64,000 nucleotides of DNA from Tricholoma matsutake (taxonomy: Eukaryota > Basidiomycota > Agaricomycetes > Agaricales > Tricholomataceae): NCBI GenBank assembly GCA_026075535.2, contig AP026550.1, positions 7,130,001-7,194,000 on the forward strand, in the 5' to 3' direction. Positions 45,327 to 56,083 of the stretch are shown here, piece after piece. The position numbers and the translations under genes are program-made. Within the stretch, counting starts at the first letter, position 1, and every line of letters starts with the position of its first letter. The notes below the pieces were generated by a model. That model did not search any database, was not told the DNA's origin, and was given only the letters and a program-made list of their open reading frames with translations.

Positions 45327-46421
45327 TTAAAAACCCTCATCTCCGATGGCAGCAACAGCAGTTGCTTTCTCTTCTCCATCGAGTTTGTTCAAGATCGCTC
45401 AGATCTTCAAGTAGGCTTCTTTGCCTTTGTTCTTTGGGAAAGGCCGGTCCTCGGTCCTTGTTTCCCCTTTCTTGTGTTTGGTTGCTCTGTGTCCGGGCTG
45501 GTGGCACACAAAGCACAATCCTTTCTTCATGTGTTTGATCCTCTCCTGGTAGGAGAGGCGGTTGATCTCGAGTGGGGTTTCCTTTGCCTTAGAGGCCGGG
45601 AGCTTCCTCGTAAAAGCCTCCTGCAGCCTCCCTGTAATGGCCTTTGCTCTCCTCCACTGTCCATCATACTTGGAGGCAGCGTTGATCATTCCTTCCAAGG
45701 TTGTCGGGATCGTTTCCATATTGAAAACTCTTTCAAGGAGCTTGGGGTTCAGCCCATCCATGAAGAGTTCGATGAGGGCGGTGTTGTCGTTGATTCCCGC
45801 CTTCTCTCGCAGGATTCGGAACTGTGCAATGTAGTCCTCCAGGTCCTGTCCCTGCTTCAATGTCTTCATCTCAGTTCTGGCCCTGCCAGCTTTGTCAATC
45901 GGCGTGAACGCTGTCTTGAGCGCCGATTCAAAGGCTGACCAAGTTCCTAGGTCTTCCTTTTCTGCCCATGTCTGTGCCCATGGCGCGGTGGTTCCTCCAT
46001 TCATAAATGACAATGCAAAGATGATTCTCTTTTCATCTGTGTCATAGATTCCGTGGTTTACTCTCAGATAGAGTTTCACTTCTTGTAAGAACTTTGCAGT
46101 TCTCATTTGGTCCCCTGTGAAGTCGGAGGGGGTTCAGATTCTAATCTCCTTGTTCGATGTGGTGGGTTCGGTAGACATGTTATCGGGGATGTCATCGTTG
46201 GATAAGGAGAATGGGTCTCGTTCTGGGGTTTCTTCTTTGCTTGTCGATCTGAAGTCTTCTTCAGTGAGGTATCTTGGTTCCTCGTCTTCTGTTCGCTTCG
46301 AGAACCACCTTTGTGCTGGTTCTGAGTATCGTACTAGTTGACCTTGGTATCTATACCATGAGGTTCTTCCTGATGTCGATGCTCCTGTCGGAGGTCTATC
46401 TGGGCTTTGTCTGAAAGACAT
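45327..46421 (-). pseudogene. gag: Gypsy element 2 Gag, TGA-interrupted
   Basis: It starts MSFRQSPDRPPTGASTSGRT. The Gag core (IIFALSFMNGGTTAPWAQTW, LKQGQDLEDYIAQF, DGLNPKLLERV) is followed by zinc knuckle CFVCHQPGHRATKH. TGA at 46134-46136 replaces Arg (gypsy 1 has DIRIRSPTDF) and another TGA is at 45399-45401. It ends with TAA at 45327. Confidence 0.88.
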
Positions 46422-46468
46422 TGTGTCTGCACCTAGGTAGGTGGACTTTGTAGATCAGCTTGACCTTT

Positions 46469-47164
46469 TGTTAAGACTATAGGTCCTTGACTCAGCCTCA
46501 GCTTCGTGTATTGCAGTTGGAGGCTTTCCAACTGTATCGGTATCGCACTAGGAGACTTTCCTAGTGTATCGGGCTTCCTGCCTTTACTTGGGTACTTCCT
46601 CAAGTAGTCACAGCTATCCATACTCAGAGGCTTTCTGAGTAGACCGTTCGTTCATGTATCACAGTTGGAGGCTTTCCAACTGTCGAGTTCGGGTTATCAC
46701 AGCTAGGGGCTTCCTAAGCTGTCGAGTTTGAGTGTATCACAACTAAGGGACTTCCTTAGTTGTCGAGTGTTCAGGTTGAGTCTAAGACCGTTGGTTGAAT
46801 TAGGTCAAGCTGGAGAATACAGACAGTATTACTACAGCTTATATACGGTTCGAAGATGTCTATCGTCCAATCGGAGTGTAGGATCGTTATCAAGTATAAA
46901 TAGAAAGAACAATAGAAAAGACAGGCCTCATGCCTTGCATGAGGTGTCTGATGTCATGGAGTGCTGCGGCGCAGCATGTCGATTGTGGGGGTCCGATGTC
47001 TCGGGCCTCATGTAAAGGGGGTTGTCGTACTATGGTGCATGTGGGAGTGGGTTCGGGTGTATGGAGTCACCATGCATCAACGTGTCTTCCATCGGAAGAG
47101 AGTCGAGTTGAATAAGAAAAATGAACTACCCGTACTTGCGGGTTCCTGTAGACAAATCATAACA
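46469..47164 (-). repeat. Gypsy element 2, 5' LTR
   Basis: 696 bp, starts TGTTAAGACT and ends AATCATAACA. On the minus strand TATATAAGC (46845-46837) is a plausible TATA box for element transcription. One CCTCATGCC hairpin is at 46925-46943. Confidence 0.9.
46837..46845 (-). promoter_or_regulatory. TATA box in gypsy 2 5' LTR
   Basis: TATATAAGC on the minus strand; the 3' LTR has the same word near 40070. It points towards the element's gag. Confidence 0.45.
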
Positions 47165-47205
47165 TCCAACCCTTATCAAACACATTCAAAGGGGAGATAG
47201 CAGTG

Positions 47206-48534
47206 TGATAAGCCAGTCTTGGTTGAGATTGGTCTAAATGCTTTGGCGTCAGTATTAAGATGGGATGACAAGTTGGCTCCAATGGACAGGTCTGTTACTC
47301 TCTTTATGTGGCTCTTTTCTCATAAGTGATACAATCCTCAGAATCCAGAAAGACCCTTGAGCGCATTACCAGACTGGCCCTCCAGTTGAATAAGCACCAC
47401 GCCAAGTTTGCTGCCCATGTTCTGGCGATTTCAACGAATGGAGAAGAGGCATGCATGAATATTGTTGAGGTAAATCTCATTCTAGACTGGATCACAATGA
47501 ATCTGATAATGATTTACTCATTTGTTAGGCAATTGTGGAAGGATTTTTCAGAGGAGATGTCAGATCTGCAAGTGACCATAGCATGTATTTCCTTGTAAAG
47601 TTTGTTTTGGTATTGACAGTCCTATGTTTTCGCTATTTATTTCCTCAATTTATAGATATGTTCAATTTTACCTCAATCTCATTGTTACATCAGACAATGT
47701 GTCACTTCTTTATCATTTGGCAATGAAAGGGAAGACCATTCGTGACTCTGAATCACACACTTTTATGGAGGTAAGAGAGACAGACCTCGAATCTACCATG
47801 CTTACCACCCTTCTACGTACTGAGTACCTCGCATAGAATCTATATGTTATCTGCAAACTAACACAAGAGCTAATCAAAACTCATGCAAATTCACAGTCTT
47901 GGAGTATTCAAAGTTATCCAGGCAAAGTCAGATTACCATCTGACATTCTACAGCCGCTACCGAGTGCAGAAGTGGCTAACAAAGTGAGTGATCCTGTATT
48001 TTACAATGTGATCGGATGAGTTTTTCATTCTTCATCAGATTTTGAAGACGATATACCTACCCGAAGAAACACTGTCATGGCTTTCTGAACTCTCCAAGAA
48101 TTCAAAGGTGAAGGTAATAATGACATCCCTACATGTAATAGTGAACTCAGTTAAAGTTCCAGGAGAAGAAGGAACGTAAACCTCTGGGCAAGCGGAAGGC
48201 TCCTGTCACTAAGGCGAATGGATACTCCAAGTTAGTCTGTTATACTTCTGAAGATCTCTGCTCATCTTGTTCCTCTGATCAGGCAAGCACGCGGAAGAGA
48301 AAATGACAGACGGATGACGAATCTGATGACATGTCTTCTGTTGCAGATTTGAGTGACATCAAAATCAAATCTGTGAAGGAGGATCCTGCATCAGAGGAAA
48401 ATCATGACTTGGATAACAATAAAGCAGAGGAACAGTTGGGATGGGGGGGGCAGGAGTTGAGCAAAGGTCATTCACCCGAGGGTTGCATGAACATCTTGCT
48501 GACACCTTGCAGGCCAGGAATAAGAGACTCATGA
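47206..48534 (+). pseudogene. PDS5-like cohesin-associated protein, C-terminal part, 5' end removed by gypsy LTR
   Basis: At least eight exons, for example 47349-47469, 47529-47594, 47656-47770, 47897-47983, 48039-48113, 48163-48230 and 48283-48534, with good GT..AG sites. The readable protein includes KTLERITRLALQLNKHHAKF, GEEACMNIVE, then SYPGKVRLPSDILQPLPSAE, ILKTIYLPEETLSWLSEL and a basic/acidic tail (KPLGKRKAPVTK; KRKxQTDDESDDMSSVADL). The PGKVRLP..ILKTIYLPEE stretch recalls the end of fungal PDS5, which regulates cohesin on chromatin; this is from memory and tentative. There is a TGA at 48304-48306 where Arg fits the basic run. The gene begins right after the LTR at 47164 with no start codon, so it is a truncated copy. 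Confidence 0.5.
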
Positions 48535-50789
48535 GAACAACCACCACAAAGGCTGGCCTGGGGACGCTGACATCTGATGGATGATATACTCTTGTTTTAT
48601 TCCTACCATATTTTTTTCTGGCATGCTTTCATCTTGTCTTGTTGTATTACTGCTGATGATGCTCAACCTGGAAACCCAAACAAAACCCACAAAATGGCTT
48701 CGGATGGTATAACACAAGTCAGAGGAAGGATGCAAGGCCCTCTAGACATCACCTGTCAGATCAACCGTCAAACAGCCATAAAAGGACTACTTGTCAAAGC
48801 AGTTCGAAGCTAAAAGAATGTGTTTCAAGGACTTGCGATGATTTTCGAGACGTTGCGATGATTTTTGAGATGTCGCGATATTTTTTGAAGAAGTTTCGAG
48901 GAATTTTGAGTGTGCAAATATGTTCGGACACAAGATTGGGGGACTAGATGAGTAGTAGAAGTGAAGCAAAGGCAAATCGAGGGAAACGAGAGCAAAAATA
49001 GCATAATGCGAGGAATTTTGAGGAATTTTGAGGAAGTTCAGCATAAAACACCAAACTTCGGACTGAATAAGACTAAACTGAACTCTCAAATCACTGTGAT
49101 CTGGGGAGGAACATGACGACTTTCTTGTTTTTCTTTGTATCTAGTACATCTTTTTATATAAAATAAAGAAAGTACCTAAAAAGGCTAGAGAACATGAGGA
49201 AAACATGTGGAAAACTCGAGGTGAAAGACAATATAAGTATATCAGAACAATAAAGCGAGACTAGAAGGGTGAATATAACACATGATGAAGAAATAATAAG
49301 AAAGAATAGCTAAAACTGGACTGTCCTTGTTATAAATTGAATAAAAGATCAGAAACTGCTTCGAGCAGATTGTATGTGTGCACATGCAGTCAAAATGTGT
49401 TCGATATACTCGATATAGTGTCCCATGTGTCCAGCATGTGTCCAAAGATCATTCAAACAGGAAATACTGTGTCCGACGATGTTTTTCGAGGTTCGATGTT
49501 TTTCAAAGATTTTCGAAGATTCTTCAGACTTCGTTCATGGCCCGATATCAGTGCAATATTGTTTGACAATGGTAGGGGATACGTCTGGCATGTGTGCGAT
49601 GATTATTTGGATAGCGATATAGTGTCCAATGTCAATTTGCGATGTTTGATGATTTTCGAAGTCCGTCGAGGAAATATTGGACTTGTTTGAAGGCCGATAT
49701 CATTGTGATATTGCTTGATACTGGTTTGGAACCCATCGACGATGTTCCAAGTGGATATCCTGAGCTGTACAAAGGTTGGGGGAATTGTATTATGGTGGCT
49801 GAAGGCATTCAAAGAATTTCGAGGTGTCGCAAAGGATTTCGAAGCATTTTTGTGACTTTGTAGAGGTTCATAGAGGTTCATAGAGCTTCGACGACAATCA
49901 TAGATGTGTTTTCCGAGCTTGAACAACAAGGTGGACCTATCACTGCTGTTTTCTTTACAGATAAAAAATCTCCATTCCAAGACAACAGTGAAGTTTGGTC
50001 CAGTGGCCAGTGCCACCATGGTCTGCAAACTGTACATATCCCATAAGTATCTGGTCAGAGGCATGACTATTCTTCTGTTGATATGTTCGATACTCTTCAT
50101 TCACAAACTTTTAGGCTGAATGAGCGGACATATGGAGGTTTAAGTAATTTGGAGGCATAAGCGCATGCTTCCAGTTATATTTAAAGTCAAAGGGGAGTCA
50201 AATGCATTCAAGCTGGAGGTTCTGTGAGTAAAGTGGGGTAGAGGACAAAATTTGCGAAGTTATACCGAGTTGTACAACCATAAAAACATCCTAAAAGGGT
50301 AAAATGGAAGCACTAAATTGGACCCACACAGTATCCTTGCAGCGATAGTGAATGTGAATCCCAGAGATGGAGATAGTACTCCCAGCATGCATTGGAGAGG
50401 ACCTGAAGATAGCGCATACAGACCTGATGCACCGTAACTAGACAGGAATTGCCACATATTAATGGAGGATAACAGTGCATCAGGCAACTCGGAAACACGC
50501 CCAACCCTCCACATGCAAACACTCGCATGACTAGCCACACATGGATAGGACTTTTGAGGGGCTTAAGCTAATCTTGTTCCAAGTGCGAGCATCTGGCACA
50601 AGCATGATATAACCCCAGTGTGACCAGTTGAACCAAAGTTGATGAACACAAGTCAGAACGATTAGAATAAAGTATGCTAAACTAAACTATAACAAATAAA
50701 GATAACAGGTCATGTGAAAAAAAAGTGGTCAGGAAATGCCGAGAACTTGAAGATGTTCCAACTTCCAAGTCACCCAGCCACACCACACC
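48535..50789. other. Intergenic, AT-rich, with TTTTCGAGG-like words
   Basis: No supported gene. Loose repeats of GATGATTTTCGAGA and TTTCGAGGAATTTTGAG cluster at 48830-48920, 49010-49030, 49480-49530 and 49640-49860. A minus-strand open frame of 165 codons (49603-50100) has no recognisable motif and overlaps this repetitive stretch, so I do not call it a gene. Confidence 0.4.
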
Positions 50790-52569
50790 ATGCGGTCAAG
50801 AATGGCGCAACGCACAAAGAAGTCCTTGAGAAAAGACAAACTTAAAAAGACTAAGGCTAAATTGACAGAGTCAGTTAGTACTCTTCGCATGGATGATTCT
50901 TAGTTTGAATTGGGCTACACAGACTCGAGTTCCTGTAGGACTCCTAGCAGGTGCAGCCTGAGATAATGGTTCTGTAGGAATCAAGCCCAAAGTGAGCACT
51001 TTCTTTCTGTGATCTTGACAGACTTACCTTGGACTTCTGAGTTCAGGAAGCAAATGTTCCCAAGCCAAACATCAACCTCCTCACCCTCGGCCTTCCTTCC
51101 CACCCTAATAAGACAAAAAATCAGGTGCAAAAGAAATTTCAAACCACAGCAGAGTACAAAGCTGACATATGGTACAATAATTGTAGCCGGTATATTGTGT
51201 GAGGAGCTTCCTTGGCCGAGCTACAGCTACAACCAAAAAATATGAATGCCTTGATTGATGAGGCATCTCGTAAGATGGAAATGGCAGTGGATAGTCCAGC
51301 AGATGCCTGCTCTGGCATGTGGTGCGATGAGGGAGGCAATCTATTGGTAGCCGCCTTTGCCCATCGAATTGAGACCAGTTCCTGTCGGGTAAGCCTGAGC
51401 ATTTAACTGGTAATATTGATTCTCATGTGAAGTTTAGAACAGGGTGGACAAACAGGTGCATGAGGAGTGGCCATATTATGAAGGTGCTGAGTCTGAGAAA
51501 TGGACAATGGCAGACGTGGATGCAGCAGATCCCTCCAGGGTTCACTATGATGGTGTACCTGTAAGCCAGAGGTTTTCAACCAGTGTTTCTACTTACCGAC
51601 AATGCTTATAGCCAAAGTTGCTTCGATGGGCACATGAGGCTCTTCAATTTCTTCACTCCCAGGTCCATCCCATAGTACACCAGCAGGATATTTGGCACGA
51701 TCCCACAGCAGATGTTGTAGATCTCCCGAGTGCTTTTCAGGCTGCACAGTTAAACAACGAACTAGATCCGGATGAGCCTAATACCAGGAGGCCAGGTGTA
51801 CAATATCATGAAAATGAAATGGGAAGAGAACGGGTCGGCATCACGCATCTAGTTCACGCCTGGGCAATGCAAGGCCAGAAGGTCAGCTGTATTTCTTTGT
51901 GGAACCTATCAATATTTAAACTTGTTTCTTTGACTTTTTCTAACACTAGAATGGCCCTCTTGTCGTCTCCAAGGATTGGGTTCAAGGTAGGTCAGCTGCT
52001 ATGGCTGTCAATTGGTACTTTCAAGTCACAAGGGAGATTGCAGATCTATTGTCAGCATATTTCAAAAAAGCATTTCCAGAGTACCATAAGAAATATTCGG
52101 AAGCCTTCGCAGCAGGATGTTGGAGCCAGGTAGATCCAGAGCCATGGCTAGGACAAGCATTGGTTTTTAAACTACATGTGCTTCCACATGTGGATGGTCT
52201 TGATGATGGCCCCACAGCTTGCTTCCCTGTGGGGTTCTTTAGCAGAGGAGATATGCATCTATCTGATTTGGGGCTTAAATTTCAGTAAGAATTTTCAACT
52301 GCTTTTGATGACATCTTAGCCTTTCTCTCTTTTACAGATATGCTCCAGGTGACATCCTTATCTTTTTGTCAGGCTGGCTTTACCATGCAGTACAGCTATG
52401 GCAGCCATCCATTCCATCTCCAGGAGAACCTTTGACCTCTGGATGCATTGGTAATGTGTTTTTTTCCCCCCACAACTCCTATTGTAGGCTGGAAGGAAAA
52501 GCTGCTGGGTGGAATGAAGATACTTTGACCGATAGATTTCCATCTTCTTTGGCTTATGCACACCATTAG
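50790..52569 (+). CDS. TET/JBP-like 2-oxoglutarate Fe(II) dioxygenase, probably decayed
   Basis: A basic N-terminal exon lies near 50790-50905 (AQRTKKSLRKDKLKKTKAKL). Then come exons 51047-51388, 51438-51560, 51612-51881, 51950-52284 and 52338-52569, joined in frame by GT..AG introns of 49-68 bp. The catalytic fold is near the end: LKLHVLPHVDGLDDG gives the HxD iron ligands (H325, D327 counting from 51047), GDMHLSDLGLKFQYAPGDIL follows, and SGWLYHAVQLW gives the distal H373. This order and the F..YAPGD..F..G..YHAV..W pattern fit TET/JBP-type dioxygenases of mushrooms, which oxidise 5-methylcytosine in DNA. Two lesions: TGA at 51200-51202 and Cys393 (TGC, 52444-52446) where the 2-oxoglutarate-binding Arg is expected (G-R-I-G). 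Both fit C to T at CpG. A prolyl-hydroxylase-like alternative cannot be excluded. Confidence 0.65.
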
Positions 52570-53979
52570 AGGTCTAATTTGTATTCCTTCAAGTACATCA
52601 AATATAGGTTGCTGTTTGTTTGACAATTTGGAACAGTGTTGAGCGTCCACCAAGGAGTCCAAACTAAGTGCAGCATATACTACTAGGCTCTTCTAATCTC
52701 TCACAACTCGAAGTCCAGTAACTGGCAGTAGTTACACCGTAACACTGGCACATTCATTGCTTGGCATGTGATATAAGCATTGACAACAATCTTTTTTTGA
52801 TCCTTCTTTTTAGATAGATCTGAAGCACAAGTCAGTGGTCTGCATCCCACCTTCAACATGTGCTCTCATTTGCCATTGTTTTCACTATGAAAGTAGAGGA
52901 GGCAATGTATCCTCATCTACAAAGAATGAGGTTCCATTGGCAAGGATCAGACCTCACTGGAAATCATATCCATAGGCAGCAGTGTAAAGTGGACGCCCCA
53001 GTAACTTGGGGACTCCAGTAATTGAACGATAAGTGCTGCTTGGCATTCCGACAGATTTGACCTAGATTATAATATGCACAAAGACACCAGCTTATTCAAC
53101 AGAACTGCCATCCAGCCAGGGCCCAACCCAGTCAGGGCATGGTTTGCGGATGTGGCAGAGTCCGGTGAGAGCCGGTGAGGGCACTTGAGAAGAAGAAAAA
53201 GGCGTGGGAATGCAAGTTGAGACCGTGACACACCAAATAGTACCAAATGATCAGACCGGGGCTAGCATCCCAATGCCAAGTCCTAGCTGTGCAGACCAGG
53301 TTGGCCTAGAAGCCTTGGGTTCAATCACCTGGTAATTCTCCAGTGCTCACCACAATGACCAAGATCAGGTAAAAGACAAAACTATATCTTGCACCATACA
53401 TATAAGTGCTCTCATTATTAGACCTAGATAGCACTACGAAAGTAGTGGGCTCTGCTGCCGGCTCGCCAGCATGCTACTTGGTTATATGATTTTCTCTTAA
53501 CTTATCAACTGATCTTCACTGACTCATCACATCAGCGTCACATGAACATCATGTTTGTTGGTGAAGTACAACTCCAAGTGAATTCTGCGATGCGGGCACT
53601 CTAGCTATACTTGGAGGCAGCATCAGTCCACTTTAAACCTTCTGTGAGTCTCCGTTTATCAATGGCCAAACCGAAGTGTGGCCCATCATGAGAGCACCAT
53701 CCATAAGTGTTGGAAGGGGGAAAACTTAGTATGTATTTTTCTTGTCAACTTTGATTGATGTAACTAATGTAATGAAGCTTCAACGCATGCAGTTTCCAGC
53801 ACTGCGTCGACTCCCATGTCCAAAACATTGGGTGCACCACCAGTGTACTCAGATGCACACATCCAGATGGACCCATTGTCTAGTGTGAGCCTGCCACCTC
53901 GCCAGTGGTTGTTGGTGGGCTATCACGGGCACCAGTGATGCAGATGAGCCTGGATTCCTTGAAATGACCCTTTTTCATG
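52570..53979. other. Intergenic; one weak tRNA-like patch
   Basis: No supported gene. At about 53285-53335, TAGCTGTGCAGACCAGG and GGGTTCAATCACC could be A and B boxes of a SINE-like sequence, but stems are poor. The rest shows no clear signal. Confidence 0.35.
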
Positions 53980-53987
53980 GACAATGA

Positions 53988-54087
53988 GGGCCCAAATGAC
54001 GATAAACATTATTTGGGCCCTAAGTAAGTTTTTTTCTTGTTTTGTTGTGTTTATCTATAGTAACTCACTATTTTCATTACATTTTAG
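53988..54087 (+). repeat. Hairpin plus intron-like module, copy 5
   Basis: GGGCCCAAATGACG..CATTATTTGGGCCC, then GTAAGTTTTTTTCTTG, TAACTCAC and CATTTTAG before GTTCTAG. Confidence 0.65.
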
Positions 54088-55082
54088 GTTCTAGATGTCT
54101 TGTGACAATAGCAACCAAGTCATAGCACCAACAACAGCAACACAAGGGCCCAGCACCAGCACAAACGATGGTAACAGCATGAGAAAGGTGCAGGAAATGG
54201 AGACAGGAGTGTACGACAGGGAAAATAAGAAAAACGGCCCAAGTTTTTTTCATATTTCCTTTCATTGCTACTAACTAAACTTTTCAGTACTAGTTTGATG
54301 ACAATGGCTAGGACCAGCACCAAGGGCAAATGACAGTGATGACCACGCAATGCACACCCGCCACCACCACTGCACAACAGACCACCACAATGACAATAAC
54401 AGGCATGTCCCAGCACCCCACGAGGGCATGGCATCAACGGAGAGGGGGACAACAAGGATTGGACAAAGGTGGAAGGTGCAGGCAACAGAGACAGCGCCGT
54501 ACAATGATGGAAGAACACAAAAAAGGGCACAAGAGATGACAATGAGGTCTCTTAGGCCATAGGTGAGTTTTTTATTTGTCTCATTTTATTTTTTTATGTA
54601 TTGATGATAACAACAACAACAACTGCCTAGACCATGAAACAAACAGGGAGATCAAGCAGGCTCAGCGACAAGGGGAACACCTATGAGGACGATGCGGATG
54701 ACCAAGACGATGGCAAGGACAGCAGGGAAGAGGAGGACAACCAGCAAAAGCATGGCAATGATGGCAACAACAAAGCAGACGGCAATGACAGGACAACAAT
54801 GATGAAGGCCTGGCAACCCAGGATGATGGAGACAGGATGACATGACCCAGCACCCAGCACCCAGCACCGCCACTGTGAGCAACTGCTCGCAGGGAGAGGT
54901 GCGAGGATGGAGATGACCATGAAACAATGGTGGGAGAGACCTGGGCATCAGGGCAAAGGTGAAAGACAGCGAGGAATGAGGCCACCACCACTACGATGGC
55001 TGCCACCCTCAGCACCCCCAACTGCTGCTGTGAGCAACTGCTTGCGGGGTGGAAATGGGGACAGGGATGCGGAGGACGACCC

Positions 55083-55215
55083 ATGAAGAACAACAAAGAG
55101 GACAACAACAACAACAAAGAGGACAACAATGACAACAAAGAGGATGACAATGACAACAAAGAGGACAACAATGACAACAAAGAGAATGACCATGACAACG
55201 ACAATGACAGGGAGG
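55083..55215 (+). repeat. CAACAA/GAGGA microsatellite-like array
   Basis: Imperfect repeats of AACAAAGAGGACAACAATGA with a 15-18 bp period inside element copy 3. Confidence 0.85.
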
Positions 55216-55570
55216 GGAGAGCAATGGCAATGGGGAGGAAGGGGACAACAGCAACAAGGAAAGGGGCAGTGGCCAGGGACAGCAAGAATGGGGACCCATG
55301 TACCCAGGATGATGCACCAGAGGACAACACACCAAGCTGCACCAGGACGATGGACTGACACCAATGCACCACAACACACCCAGGATGGCGGGGCCACGTA
55401 CACCCTTCCTCCACAATTTGCATGGAGGAGGGGATTTTTTTCAATTCTGTTTTTAATTAGTATTATTACCCCTCCCCTCCCCCGTGTTTTGCAGGTGAGG
55501 GGGTTTTTCTTTGTTTTATTTTCAACTAATATTGTTACCCTCCCCTCGCGTTCGGTGTGAGGGGTTGATT

Positions 55571-56083
55571 TTTTAAAATGTATCTACCTCGTATAAACAC
55601 ACTGCTTTCTCCTGAAGATCTTCCCCACCAAGTAACAGTCAGCTCTTTTTTCAAGTCATCGTAGTTTTTCAATGTGAAAATTTCAAGTTCAAGGTAGTTC
55701 TGAATTTGTGGGATCATACTGTCTTTTTCATTTTCCTGTGTACTCCTTTCCTATTTCTGGTTTACTTACTTCTATCCTGTGTTGGTATTGTTCGCTTCCC
55801 TCTCCTTCCACCTTTTTGTGTGCATCCACACACAAAATTAATTAATTGATTGATTTTTCACTGGGCTACAATGCCACAACATGTCGCGTTGATGGCTGAC
55901 AACGTGACTTGTGAGTACTTGAGTCATGAGAAGTTGAAAGTGATCATCCATTGTATTCTGTATTCTGTATCCATTTATCTGTGTACTATATTGTAACATC
56001 GACACTTCGTTGTTTGTGCATAATGTCTTGCTCAATCCATCTACGAGATCTGATTTTTTTCACTTCCGAGCTGCACAGTTGTC
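55571..56083. other. Upstream region of the kinase gene
   Basis: T-rich, no open frame of note. It probably holds the promoter and 5' UTR of the kinase starting at 56084. I cannot name a specific TATA box with confidence. Confidence 0.35.

Larger units (their letters stand above)
39744..47164 (-). mobile_element. Ty3/gypsy chromovirus element 2, full-length, inactive
   Basis: LTRs at 39744-40440 and 46469-47164 flank minus-strand gag, protease, RT, RNase H, integrase, chromodomain and an extra ORF. Flanking 5-mers (GCATC and TCCAA) do not match, and the two flanks belong to different genes, so the element may be a product of recombination between copies. Every in-frame stop I aligned is TGA. 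Confidence 0.9.
53980..55570. mobile_element. Remnant of the hAT-like TIR element family, copy 3
   Basis: It contains the diagnostic hairpin (53988-54020) plus intron-like module (54024-54087), a second GTGAGTTTTTTATTTG donor-like stretch at ~54566, and GAGCAACTGCTC at 54877-54888 with a variant at 55032-55043. The interior is A/C- and CAACAA-rich. Ends with GGACTCC words or TIRs were not found, so the borders are estimates. Confidence 0.5.

Noticed and set aside
41365..46136. Reassignment of TGA to arginine
   Set aside because: TGA also serves as the terminal stop of normal-looking genes here (for example the kinase at 57146 and gene 5 at 36325), and the pattern is limited to repeats. CpG decay explains it.
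49603..50100. 165-codon minus-strand open frame
   Set aside because: No motif, AT-rich, overlaps loosely repeated TTTCGAGG words; insufficient support for a gene.
54600..55450. Ser/Leu/Val-rich minus-strand frame up to 260 codons
   Set aside because: Arises from CAACAA/GGACAA repeats in element copy 3; no start context or domain.
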